A DNA stretch of 64,000 nt from NCBI GenBank assembly GCA_001414345.1, contig LLCB01000006.1, forward strand, positions 248,001 to 312,000. Reading direction: 5' to 3'. The notes under the pieces are model-generated. The model saw only the letters and a program-made list of their open reading frames with translations, searched no databases and was not told the origin of the DNA. Position 1 is the first letter of the stretch. Each line of letters starts with the position of its first letter. Source of the stretch: Hymenoscyphus infarciens. Its lineage: Eukaryota > Ascomycota > Leotiomycetes > Helotiales > Helotiaceae. The translations under genes were made by a program, and so were the position numbers. Below are positions 11,952-23,324 of the stretch, piece after piece.

Positions 11952-14900
11952 ATGGATTCCCTCGAAGCTCGCAACAATGCGTTTGTCCACGAAACGTACG
12001 ACGAATTGCGAGGTTTATGTCGCCAGCCTTCGAACATTGACCCCAAAAGCGGCGCGAAAGGGGTGATTTCAGATGAGAAATTTGAAAGCATCGCAGCATG
12101 TCTCCGTGACCTCGAAATGGACGAGGCGAGCGATCGGCCTCGAACTTATGCAGTCCTCCATATGATGAATAGAATTGACCTAATGACTGCTTTTGTTGTT
12201 GCTGGTCTCCTCGACAATTCTTTTCCTTATGCGGACCGCAAATCACTACCCCCGCTGATGCGACGAGAGCATGACGCCTGCCATCAGTTCCTAGACCTGC
12301 AATACCATGTTATGTCAGCGGCCTGCAATATGGAAAAGGGACTAGACAGCGTCCACGTCCATGCGGAATCGGGAGATATTTTCTTTCAGCGGATAGAGAA
12401 GCTTGGTAGAGGGGGCGAAGCGTATGTAATGTCTTTAGGCCTTTGTTTCGCAAACTCCACTTTCTCTATTGCTTCAAAGATCCCAGAACATTTTCATGTA
12501 TTGTCCGAGTAGAAAGTCAATTTCTTGAGGGCAATAGTCTTTTTGCATGGGAATATATTTTTATACATTAACAATATGTCACACCCCAATAAAAGGACAC
12601 CCAGGAACTTCTTGACCTAAACTGATCAATGCAATAGCACCGTTGACAGAGTCCGAAGCCGAATGACGAAGCAGTATTATGCCCGCAAGCGAATTCATCG
12701 ACAAAAGGATCTAAAGAGAGACAAGCAGATCCTGGAGAGATTTGAAAATGAACTCCAGATCCTCAAGAAACTTGATCATATTCATCTTGTTAGGGTCTTT
12801 GCCTCTTACACTGATTTGAAATTTGTGGCTATTCTTATGAAGCCGGTAGCGGAGATGGACTTGAAACAATACTTGCGGGAATGCGGCGGTAGATCTCTTA
12901 CTGGGTCGGAAAGGGAGCGATTCCGAACCTACTATGGCTGTCTTACCAGTGCAATCTCCTACTTGCACGAAAATAATATTCGCCACAAAGATATAAAACC
13001 AAACAACATTCTGCTGAAAAAAGATGACAGTGAGTGTTCTACGAGCTTTTTCTTCACTTACATAGATTTTCTGGAGTTGAGACTCTGTTTTTTCGTCAGA
13101 CGTGCGTCTCAGAATGGCAATGTTGACTTTGAGTTCTTTCACAGTCTATATAACGGACTTCGGTACTGCAATTGAGTTTGATGACGATAGGAGCATGACC
13201 AGAGGGACCGTGAAGGCAAAAACTAATCAATACCAAAGCCCCGAGGTTTCCCGCGGCACCGTGAGAGGGACCGCTTCGGATATATGGTCTCTAGGTAAGT
13301 GCAGATTGTCGTTTCGGGAGCCAGGAAATACTTTTCTTCATTTCTGAAACATATTCTCTACAACACTTCAATCTTTTTTTTAAAGAAGTAAACTGACTCT
13401 GTTATCCTGAGAGTAGGTGTGACCTTCCTGGAAATGACCACCATCCTTCGGGGTCAGTCTTTGGACGAAATGCAAACCTTCTTTTTCGAAAATGGAACAC
13501 GAGAAGCATATGTTTTTGGAAACATCCCAGGTGCTATACTATGGATGGAGTTTCTTAGGAAAGCGGCAAAACAGCCCCGAGTGGACAACTGTGCTATGCA
13601 ATGGATGAAGGATATGCTCGAGGAAAAGGCAATTGATAGACCAACTGCGCATGATCTATTTCAGAGTATCAAGCAAGCTGGAGGTGGTATTTTCTGTCGC
13701 AAATGTTGTCATTCAGATGGTTCTACCGAGTCTGATACAACCTCGGACGCTGACAGTTCAGGTTATGAAAGAGATGACGACACTATAAGGCCACACTTTG
13801 CCAGTACTCCCAATGCAACACATTCCCACCCGTCCGAAAATGACGTTTCATTCGATAAAGAGTGGCTAAGACAGTCAATCGTGGTTGACCCTGTCAAAAG
13901 TACTCGACCCCCTGAAGTGGCACCACTTCATAAGCTGGTTTTCAAGCGGTTGTACTCTTACCTAAGGAGGCCAGCAAAAGATGAGATTTTACCCAGCAGT
14001 GGTATACAGAAGTCTTATACGCCTACCCCTGTTGCGCTCAACCCACCTGTGCAAGTGCAAACTCCAGCAGTTGAATCGACATCCCTCTACGACCCTTACG
14101 AGTGCAGTCTACCCGGTTCATTTCCAAGGTATCCATCTTCTGAAATAACTCAATACTTGGGATATGGATCAACAGATGCAATCCAAGACGTGGAAAGTAA
14201 AGAGCTTTTTACTAACGACCGACCGCCACCAGAGATCGAGTCCCCTGCTCGACTAATTTCCGATTTAGAAACCAAGCCATTACCAAAAATTCTAGCGGTC
14301 GAGAATCGCCGAACCTCACTTGATAGTTCCGTGTCTCCGTTTAGCGATACTTTCCAGGATACAATACCGGCAGAGGACTGTTTGTTCAATCCGGGTCCCA
14401 GAGGATTTGTCACCCAAATTCGTGGACCATCGGATTTTTCTTTTGCCACATTACAAACACTTCTCTCGAAGCCAAGTCGACGACTCCCTCGAACCAGAAG
14501 TGACGAAAACCTCCAGATACAACAGAAAACCAATGCCCTGCTGAGTAATTCAGAAGAGGGGTGTGAAGACACACCCTCTGACTTCCGCAGTAGGCGTTTT
14601 AGTGATGGGGGCCGTGATGAGTTTTCCTCGCATTTGTCTTGGGAGTCTAGCGTTGATGAGCTGAGAGAGTGGAAGTCAGAATTGGATGTTTCAACCAAAC
14701 CGTCACCCTCCCCTCATGCTCCGGGCCAGATCACACAGTCCCAGAGTTTCCACTTGGTACCTAGCAAAAAGAAGCGAACAACAACCGAGGATTTTACTAT
14801 CAACTACATTTACCAAACAAGCCAGGTGTACGAGGCTGAGGCCCTTTTAGACCCGAATCGACCAGCAAGGACTGTTGAAAATCCAGACATCATTTCAGCA

Positions 14901-16148
14901 CCTGTCATATCTCGGGAGACAAATAACTCACAACCTCGGTTGCTTCCGGACTCGCGTTCGAAGAATAATCCCTTGAAAGCTTGGTTCTCACAAGCCCGCT
15001 CGCCCCAAGGAAGCCAGAAAGCTCCCCCACCCCGTCTGACGGGCCATAACCTTGGCATACACAACAACGAAGTTCCTCCACTAAAGAATAATTTACATCC
15101 TACTTTCATGATCGAAAGTGCCAGCGTTTATATGCAGCAAGTATATAACGACACAGCCTCCAGTGTTGCCACCTCAGTTATGTCAACAAGAACAAGAAAA
15201 TCAATGAAGCTATATGGATTGATGTTACCACTTCAGGATCGTTCTAGCCATTTTCTCGAGAGATATACAAAAGCTGGAAAGGCGGATGCAGTTCGAATGC
15301 TTCTTCGAGAAGGGTGCAATCCCGGTACTCTGAAGGAACCTCGTCCTGAGCCGATATTTTACGTGGTTCGTGGTGCGAGCTCAAGGCATACCAAATGCCT
15401 CAGATCATTGATAGAACATAAAGTCAATGTCAATGTTCGAGCCAGACTAACCCGGAAAACTCCCTTGATGGAAGCTGTTGAGCAAGGGGCTTGGCCAGGA
15501 TATGTCACTGTGATATTCTTGCTACTAGCAGCGGGGGCCCACCCAAATGCGAAGGATGGTGCTGGAGACGTAGCCATCCTAAAACTTCTAGGTGCTGGGC
15601 TGAAACCCCTTCAAGAACACCGCCGTAAAGCTTTGGCTCTGCTACTTTCGACAACATATAATACCAATGTCAATGTCACTCCACTAGGAACGGGAAACAA
15701 TCCGCTACACCTTGCTATTCGTCGAGATGATCCCTGGGCTCTCAGTATGCTGCTTGAAAAAGACGACTCGCTTATTGAAGCCAAAAACTCGGAAGGTCTC
15801 ACTCCGCTATCTCTCGCCTGCTCTGCTTGGACTTCGACCATAACTTCTGGCCAGCGTGAGATTCTTGACGTGTTGCTTGAGAAGAGAGCAAACGTCAATG
15901 TTAATACTGCACCCAACGCAAAAACGCCTTTACATACTGCTGTTTCTCTAGGCTTGGTTGATGCTGTTGAAAGGCTGCTGGTGAATGATGCCGATCCACT
16001 TCGAAAGACAAAAGACGGGAAGACAGCTCAAGACGTAGCTGAGGAGAGAAAGAAACAGCATGATTGCAAGGGTTGTGCTGATTGCACGGAGATCCAGTAT
16101 TTACTAGCGAGGCATACTTCAAAATCCAGCAAGAATGATGCTAGTTGA
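11952..16148 (+). CDS. Serine/threonine protein kinase with C-terminal ankyrin repeats
   Basis: Proposed exons are 11952-12421, 12638-13029, 13145-13294 and 13417-16148 (1247 aa). A helical N-terminal region (about 1-145) of unknown function precedes the kinase. Kinase motifs, split by introns, are the Gly loop GRGGEATV (about 152, across intron 1), the ATP Lys in YYARKRI, HKDIKPNN (about 272), DFG (about 292) and YQSPEV in the APE position. The catalytic Asp, Asn and DFG are all present, so the kinase should be active. A long disordered Ser/Pro-rich linker (about 400-930) follows. From about 945 to 1235 there are ankyrin-type repeats such as NNPLHLAIRRDD and KTPLHTAVSLGLVDAV. Intron 1 is long (216 bp); retaining it would stop translation before the kinase. 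The second intron could instead end at 13099, adding 15 in-frame residues. The partner of its divergent HeLo neighbour is unknown; a joint signalling role is inference. Confidence 0.85.
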
Positions 16149-16864
16149 AAAAGTAGTCAAGAAAAACAAAACTTCTCTTGCCAGGTTCATTGAATTCTAT
16201 GGCCACACAGCATCCTTGCAAGCACAGAGTGAATAGCTTGCTGGTCGGTCACATGACTACTAGCTAGCGTGGCTACTAGCGCCATCCGCTCGGGCCACAC
16301 TTAGTAAATTGAAAATTTTCTGCCATATTTTTGCACTCTCTGTTGTAATATATAAAACACTACCCGAAACTCTTACAAAGCTGCCAACGGCAGGGGAATG
16401 CGGGTATTAGGGACTCCAACACCATATTTTTGCATGGAGCAGTTTACACAACCAAAAACTTTACTCTATGGTTTCAGCAGACAGTGCTTTTGCCAAGGAA
16501 AACTTGATGCTTTTTACGGTTCAACTTAAAGGTTGGCCTTGTCAAATATTGAGTAAGGTTTACACAGGAAATTGTCCTGTCACAGACTCACATAGGAGTC
16601 TTGAAAGTTTCACCGGGGAAGTTGACCCTTCCACGAAATTCTTCTTCGCTCGCCAACATGATTTTAATGGGAGCGGTAGGTGGTTACTTGGAGAAGTGGA
16701 CGTCCCGTTACTCTCCTGGGTTTTCGTACATGTTCCCACCTTTCCCTCTCTAATGTTGGACATAATTTTTGTTTATTGTTTCGGTTATTTCTAAGGTACC
16801 ACAACAAGCTTATCAAGCCAGAATATGTATTCTTGGCAGAGAAAAAAAATCATCTCATCCACCC
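16149..16864. other. intergenic between convergent genes
   Basis: About 700 bp between the stop codons of the Ank-kinase and the SDR. Short plus-strand frames at 16468-16794 and 16680-17192 overlap each other or the SDR gene and are not supported. Confidence 0.5.
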
Positions 16865-18169
16865 CTACACTTTACTCTCTCTCGCCTTCGCAGCAAGTTT
16901 CGCTTGTGTACTCGCAACAGCAATAGCAACATCCTCTTCCAAAGAATCCCAGAACGATTTTGCCACAGGTTTCCAGCCTAAAGCATGTGCCCTAGCTGTG
17001 ACAGCCCTCGTGTTAGAACCCCAAAGATACCTTGCAATTCTCGGTAAGTGTGGTAAGATGCTTCCCACTTGCTCAGGCGTCCATGTTACAGGTTTTGCAT
17101 CCTTGGGTAGCCAGGACTGTTCAATACCGAGCTTTGTGATTGCCTCTGCTAGGTCTTTCAGTTTTACTGGTGTCTCGTTGAGACAGAAATAGAAACCCTA
17201 CATGGGATTAGATGGCTAAACTAAACGTGATATGTTGGTGGCTACTTGCCTCTTTTCCCCATTGCGCTTCTCCGCCACCTCTGATTGCATGCTCGAGTAA
17301 AAGTATGAATAAGGTGGCGATATCTTCTACATGAACGACTGCCTTGGTATTTTCGCCAGCCCCAAGGTAGAAGGTCTCTTTATGCTTCATCGCTGTACTG
17401 ACGTAAAGTGGGACCTAAGGTCGATTCATTTAGTTGGTATGGTTCTTTGAAGAGAATGTTCCAGAAGCAAATAGCTCACTGCCGAAACTGATTACCATGA
17501 AAGTTCCCCGGTTCGCAACTCCGCTACCTTGCCCATACACATCTGAAGGACATATACAAGCAGTCTTCAGAAACTCATTCGAAGCATCCATGATTTGTTT
17601 ATCAATCTTATGGTGAAGTGCTTCATTCGGTAAGTCATAAATCTTCTGAATATCCTCAACATCATTCCAAGTCAAGGGATTGAGCTTCCCATCCCAAGGA
17701 TTGGTTCTTTCGTCTGATATACAACCAGTTCCAGTGAGATGTAGTAAGAAAGACTTCTCTTGTCTCTTGGTTCTCAAATCTAGTCCTGCAAGTATTGCAT
17801 TTACGCAACCCGGATGATCCATATCACCAGCATCTGTCGTGTTATTGTTAATTTCCTGTTTCAAAGGGTAATAGGTAAATCACTCACGGACAACTATTTC
17901 TGCATTTGAAGATGCGGTTTCGATGACTTGGAAGTTATCAAAGTCTCCATGGACGATTTTAACCTTTGGATAACGGGCTGTAAATTCTGGAGTTATGTTG
18001 CGGAGAAGTGCCGTTATTTCTAAAGCTGGGTTCTTGATCAGAGATTCGAGAATACATCCCCCGATATATCCCGTAGAACCAGTTCTATGGGGACTTGTCT
18101 CAGCTTCGCTACAGTTCAAGTGAAAGGCAGAATAGAAACTCCGACTCACATGAATACTTTAGTCGTCAT
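16865..18169 (-). CDS. Extended short-chain dehydrogenase / NAD(P)-dependent epimerase-like protein
   Basis: Five exons on the minus strand: 18169-18150, 18084-17888, 17833-17496, 17414-17250 and 17197-16865 (350 aa). The first exon is only 20 nt; splicing creates TKVFITGSTGYIGG, the TGxxGYIG dinucleotide-binding motif of extended SDRs. Later segments include DPVKI-like VHGDFDN, VVHAGDMDHPGCVNAILAGL, HLTGTGCISDE, HVEDIATLF and a C-terminal helix-rich domain ending KARESKV. The usual catalytic YxxxK is not seen; the corresponding region reads HHKIDKQIMDASN, so this is an atypical SDR whose activity cannot be predicted. Intron 4 (17198-17249) uses a GC donor (GAG|GCAAGT), while the other three use GT. 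The substrate is unknown. Confidence 0.85.
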
Positions 18170-19320
18170 TTTAAGGACTGGAACAGTATCTCAATTCAGG
18201 AAGTATTGAGTTGACTTAAGAACACAACTACGTGCCACAAAATAAATTCTCATACCAAGTACAAATTTCTAAGCAAGTGGATTATAAAGTTTGCCAAGTC
18301 TCCCGTAGTCGCTTAATCCACGTTTCCGCACACGGGGTCTTTCCAAATTATGATATAAATACCACGATAACTAGCCATCCAGAGTCGATTGCGCTAATAT
18401 TAAGTTCAAAACTCAACTATTTCATATATGACATAGATTTCATGACTCGTAAGAAAATGGGGGTTCTTGGCAAGTCAATTCCTGAGTACCGAGGTGATTT
18501 GAAGGGTGCTCAGTATCCACTTCAATGTGATTGGACAAACTCCGAATCTGTCTTTGCTTGTTGAAAGAGACCCTCTTGAACTTGACTCTCTGAGAACTGA
18601 GAAGCTAATTCGACCTTCTATTATTTATCAGTTACAAGACTTCACCCGCTTTTATTGCAGTGATGAAACAGCTTGAATCCTGACCATCGCAAAATTTTCT
18701 ACCTAAAAGAGAAAGATGAAGCAAGTATTACCGCAAGAGTGTCACGCAGGGAAGAAGGTGCTACGGCACATGCACTCTCTTTGTATGCCTCCGAAATGCT
18801 AACCTTACGCTCCGAAAAGCGAGACATGAAGATTAAGAAAACACCCACAGCGTAATTTTGTGAATCATCTGAGATAAATTTATTTACTGAACTTAAACCA
18901 CAACGAGTGCTCTCAGTTTCAAGCTGTTTCTTGTACATGTGATGTAGTCACTCAGGTTCTTTGTTCAAGGTTGGTCCTTCACTCCACTAACAACAAAGTC
19001 CCACCACTGCGTAGAGGTAATTATGTACACCATCAATGAAAGGACTGGTACATACGACCATAGACTGAGGAGAATTGGGCATCCCGTCCGCTCTGCCATA
19101 CACAAGCCTCAGATCGGCAGATTAGTAGTTGGGGTGGGTGACCACCAGCGAATACCTGCTGTTGTATGTTTTTGCTTTCCTTTTAGACGCCCAGTATATA
19201 AAGTAGGGAAAGTGAAATACAGAAGTTTGAGAGGCCAGCTTTTAGCACAAAAAGTAGACGTGAATCTTAACTTCCATTTAGGTCGAAAATCTTTAAAGTC
19301 ATACTCCCCTGATTTCCGCC
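18170..19320. other. intergenic, no supported gene
   Basis: About 1.1 kb upstream of the SDR with short, overlapping frames only (18232-18564 and 18673-18855 on the plus strand). Nothing is recognised. Confidence 0.45.
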
Positions 19321-19731
19321 ATGGCTAAACCAGTTGGCTCTCGTCTAAATAAAATACTTCAAACTTCTATCAGACGAATTCACCCGAGCTCAATATTTCA
19401 GCTCATTAGAGCAAGAAAAACAAACCTTCAAGAACTGTTCCTCGCTGCTCAACATCAACTTACCCGTTCCCTTCATCCATCACCGAATCCCCATTCCGGA
19501 AGTGGTTTCCGAATTCTTCACCCGACCCGCGTTTTCAACTCTGGTGACGAGCTGCAATGCAAGGCAATCAAATCGGATTTCGGCCCCTTTCTTCCCTACT
19601 TAGTCGCAGCACCACATCCTCTTCTTCCTCACTCCCCTGTAAGTCAAAAAAGTAGTTCAAGTTCTTCTTTTTCATTTGGTGTCCCCAAAAGCTGTAGCCT
19701 AACCCCTCATTCATATAGAGAAAAAGATTAA
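19321..19731 (+). CDS. Doubtful small hypothetical ORF (136 aa)
   Basis: An uninterrupted frame begins with ATG in a favourable context (CGCCATGGC). The N-terminus is rich in Arg, Lys, Ser and hydrophobic residues with few acids (MAKPVGSRLNKILQTSIRR), which could be a mitochondrial presequence. The rest is Pro/Ser-rich. No domain or intron is visible and no family is recognised. It may be a chance frame. Confidence 0.25.
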   Translation: MAKPVGSRLNKILQTSIRRIHPSSIFQLIRARKTNLQELFLAAQHQLTRSLHPSPNPHSGSGFRILHPTRVFNSGDELQCKAIKSDFGPFLPYLVAAPHPLLPHSPVSQKSSSSSSFSFGVPKSCSLTPHSYREKD

Positions 19732-20172
19732 TGAAGTGCTATGAGACAGTTGTCAATGGCTAAATACAAAAATAGCACCCTCCCAAAGGCCTGGAAATCA
19801 AGAGCGCAATGTCCCTTTAAATCATCGAGCTCTACTGGAATAGAATATTGCCGCCAAGATTTGGGTTCCCTTCTCTCCCTCGTCATTGATGGAATAACAA
19901 GGTATATAAATGACCTGAACTTTGGTATTAATTCCAAAAGCGAGATCTAGTCTTCAATTCTTCAATTTGTACCATAGAAATACTGTCGTGGGAATTTCGC
20001 ATGCAAAGGAGTCTATGTGATGGCATGATGGAGAGACAATTGTTGCTGCCTGTTTGATGGGATTTTCATATAAGAGAGATGGATGAGTGTACCCTTTACC
20101 GTGGAGCAGACAATTTTGAATTCCAATCAACGAGCTTTTGGTCCTTTTTGAAGAAATATCGGAAACTCAACG

Positions 20173-20720
20173 ATGCATACCTTCCACATTGCACTTGCTT
20201 GTGTGGCAACCTTCGCGAGTGTCGCAGTAAGTTTCACAACAAATGGATGTTCGAAATGACTGACAGAAGAAGTTTGCGCAAGAAACAATAACGATAACTC
20301 GTCCAGGACCAACAATTACGATAACAGAGCCAGAATCGACAACCGTCAAAACCACCACTTCGAAGAAACCTACCACAACGAGCAAAACAACAACGACTAA
20401 ACCAACAGGTGGGCAGGTAACAGTGACGGTAACCCAAACTATTACCACCACCATCAAACACCCCACGACAACCAAGGCGCCAACTACAACGACCAAACCT
20501 ACCACTACTCGGCCACCAGATCCAAATCTGACGAAATGCCCTGTTCCCTTATACTATAAGTGTGGAGGAGATGGATGGACCGGTTGCAAGAAGTGCGTCG
20601 AAGGAGCAGTTTGCACAAGCCAGAACCGTAAGACCTGTCTTTCTTCCACAAAAATCCATCAACTGACAGACACTTCCAACAGAATTCTACTATCAATGTG
20701 TAGCTCCAGATCCAGAATGA
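20173..20720 (+). CDS. Small secreted protein with Thr-rich linker and C-terminal CBM1 cellulose-binding domain
   Basis: Three exons, 20173-20226, about 20273-20627 and 20683-20720 (148 aa). Exon 1 encodes a signal peptide (MHTFHIALACVATFASVA). The middle (about residues 20-105) is nearly all Thr, Pro, Lys and Ser, a typical O-glycosylated linker. The end is a fungal type-1 carbohydrate-binding module: YYKCGGDGWTGCKKC, then GAVCTSQN and, after intron 2, QFYYQC. CBM1 binds cellulose or chitin through aromatic residues; here Tyr, Trp and a Tyr pair are present. No catalytic domain exists, so it is a binding-only protein, perhaps wall-associated or an effector (inference). The first intron's acceptor is uncertain: CAG at 20266 would add two Lys residues; AAG at 20272 gives a 46-bp intron. 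Confidence 0.82.
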
Positions 20721-20763
20721 AGGAGGGTATAATGATCTTATTAGCTGTCAAATAATCATCTAA

Positions 20764-21844
20764 TCAACCCATCAATTGTCTGATGTCCTCTGGGGGCCAC
20801 CTAACTTGTGCAAAACTCAAGCATCTCTTGATACTTTGCAAGAATTTGCGTGTGATTTCATCTCCCATAACATGCCCCTTGTCACTCTCGTGGAGTTTCT
20901 CCCGTGCACTACGTTCGTGAATACCAACCATGGTAACTCCAATGGGCCATGCTGCCTTGCCGATACTTAATCGTAGATATCCGTCGTTTGCGTCGACATA
21001 TCTTCGTTCTTGGGCTGCTTTGACAATTTCCACTATGGGTTCAAGAACACCTTCATCGAGATCCCCTTTTTCGAATTTTCGGAAGAGCTGGATTTTGTTA
21101 ACATAATTTGGGAAAGTCGGGAAAATTCAAACTTACAGGTGTCATATTCTCCTTGCTCTGGACCATAGCATTATAAGCCGCCTTACTAGCAAAAGTGTCC
21201 CTCTTCTCTTTGTCCAGAGCCCCCTCCCACTCCGTTAAAACCATAGTAAAATACGAAGCCAATTGTCTAAACAAGAACTTCCTCCCTTCAGCGTCCTTCG
21301 GAAGTTCATCAACCTTCATATCCTTCTCCTCCACCAATTCCAAAGACGTAGGAATAGGACCCGTCGTCATAACAATACCCAACTTCCTATACCTCCTCAA
21401 CTTCTGCTTATGACTTTCCCCAAACAACTTGGCAGGCTGTCCAATCTCTCGTAACTTCTCCATCAACTCCTCCTCCTTAATGTCATCCTCCTCAACCTCC
21501 TCTTCCGTCTCCTTGATCAATTCCGGTAAGCCCAATTTCTTCCTCCGCGCTGCTTCCTCCTCAGCTTCTCTGGCTTCCCTTCTTATCCGCGATTCTTCGG
21601 CGAGCTTGGCCCGTTTTATTTCTCGCGCGCGGTTGGCTTCTAATTCTTCTTCTTCTCGCTTTCGTTTTTGTGTATATTTGGCATTCTTTTCTTCTTCGAT
21701 TCGACGCTGTTCTGCTGCGTAGTCGGCTTGTCGTTGTGCTTCGACTTCTGCTCGCTTCATGTATTTCTTCTTGGGCGCATCTTCCGCGGTGGTATTTGGG
21801 CGCGATTTGGAGATCGCATTTGACATGAGAGATGCGAAATCCAT
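20764..21844 (-). CDS. PRP18: Pre-mRNA-splicing factor Prp18
   Basis: Two exons, 21844-21137 and 21087-20764. The 49-bp intron has a GTAAGT donor and AATCCAG acceptor. The product is 343 aa. The start MDFASLMSNAISK is typical of fungal Prp18. A long charged coiled coil (about 25-125) precedes the SFM motif (about 128-155, LREIGQPAKLFGESHKQK). The Prp18 helical-bundle domain fills the C-terminal half, spanning the intron, with the conserved region SIGKAAWPIGVTMVGIHERS near residue 280. Family role: U5-associated factor needed for the second transesterification step of splicing. It is divergent from SAP18, with 356 bp between starts. It looks complete. Confidence 0.95.
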
Positions 21845-22200
21845 GATTGCGGAGATGCTATGTGTGTAACAGCAGCTGAGTGGTGTGGTTATGCGCGAGG
21901 TGATCGACGGCGAGGCTGATCAGCGAAAGGATGTCAACCAAATTCACTAAATCGGATTTTCAGTGATCCGAGCGATTAAATGATTGAATGATTGAAGAAT
22001 GTTTCACTGTCGAGATGAAATGTAACCGTTGAGAAGTTGTCAACCTTTAATCTCAACAAGGCCGAGGGAAAGCTCTTGGCAAGGCGCATCCCAAATCTTC
22101 TCCAAATCGTCACTTTGCGCCAGCTCTCCTCCAGCATTCCTCCCCCAATCAATGTTTTTATAAGCCAACCTGTACGAAAATATCAAAACAAAGTCCCAAC

Positions 22201-23038
22201 ATGGCTTCCTCACCGATAAAAGTCGATCGTCAAACAACCACTCCCTTCCATCTAAAACTCTTCTACAGAAATGGCGGTTTCCACAGGTAAATAATTCTCA
22301 GCCTCGCGCTTCTGTGGGCAAACGGCTAATGAATTTAGACTCGACGAATTCACACCAAACACCGATCTCCCTCCTCACCTCCAAATATACACATGGCAAA
22401 CATGTACCCTCCGTGAACTCTCCCACCTCCTCACCAGCGCCCTCCCATCACTACTCCCAGAACCCGCAATTGGCACGCGTCTAGCATTCCGTCTTATCTT
22501 CCCCGATACGCGAAACTCCGGGGCAAACTCAGGAGTTGGTAGATACATGATGAAGGAGCTAGGGAGTATAGTAATTGGGGATGGCGGACCGGGAATTCTA
22601 CCTGATGATGACGAGGCTGAGATCGTTGCGGGTGGACAAATGGCTGGTCCACTGAGTGGTGAGCCCGAGAAGACTTTACAGGATGCGAGGTTTGTGATTG
22701 GGGATTATGTTTCGTGTGCTATTTTACCGCCTTTAGAAAATGGGAGTGTGGCTCCCCCGCCTGGAAATGTTTCTAGAGGGGGGTTCGGAGGGGGGAGAGG
22801 GATGGGTGATTTTGGTCCTAGAGGTGGTTTTGGGGGTCCTAGAGAAAATGGTTTTAATTTTAGAGGGAGAGGCGGGCCTAGAGGTGGAAACTTTGGTCAA
22901 GGAATGGTCCCTTCTGGCGAATGGAGAAGGGGCGAGAGAGTACCTGAGGGCCCTTCAGGAGGAGGTGGAAGAGGTCGAGGTTATGGTGGTGGGGGTTATG
23001 GAGGTGGATTTGGTGGAGGAGGGAGGGGTAGATGGTAA
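22201..23038 (+). CDS. SAP18 family protein with long RGG/Gly-rich tail
   Basis: Two exons, 22201-22286 and 22339-23038 (261 aa; intron 52 bp). The start MASSPIKVDRQTTTPF leads into the Sin3-associated polypeptide p18 fold: HLKLFYRNGGFHRLDEF (across the intron), LPPHLQIYTWQTCTLREL, GTRLAFRLIFPD, and DARFVIGDYVSCAILPP at the end of the fold (about residue 180). In animals SAP18 works in Sin3 histone-deacetylase and in ASAP/PSAP exon-junction complexes. Residues 185-261 are an RGG/FGG-rich tail (RGGFGG, RGRGGPRGG, YGGGYGGG) typical of RNA-binding proteins. Human SAP18 (about 150 aa) lacks such a tail. Its place beside Prp18 is suggestive but proves nothing. Confidence 0.93.
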
Positions 23039-23324
23039 ATAATGCAAACAGAAAAGAAATGTAATAACAAAAACTAAGTACATGGAATGGATGGCTTGCG
23101 CCCCGCAATCTGGAAAACATGTCGAAAGGTCTAGTATAGAGATAACTTCATGTCCCGCCAAAGATACTGGCTCCCTGAAACTTGCATATATACCGTCGAG
23201 AAGATAGCCCAGTCTTCACATTTCATTGCATTCGGGATGCCTTAAAAGCCCCTGTTTTCTTCTTGTCGACTCGTGGTATTCCTTTGATATGTACAGCCTC
23301 CCATTCCATTCCAATCTTCCCACT

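Noticed and set aside
16468..16794. 108-aa plus-strand frame between the kinase and SDR genes
   Set aside because: No homology, hydrophobic filler at the end, and it overlaps another unsupported frame.
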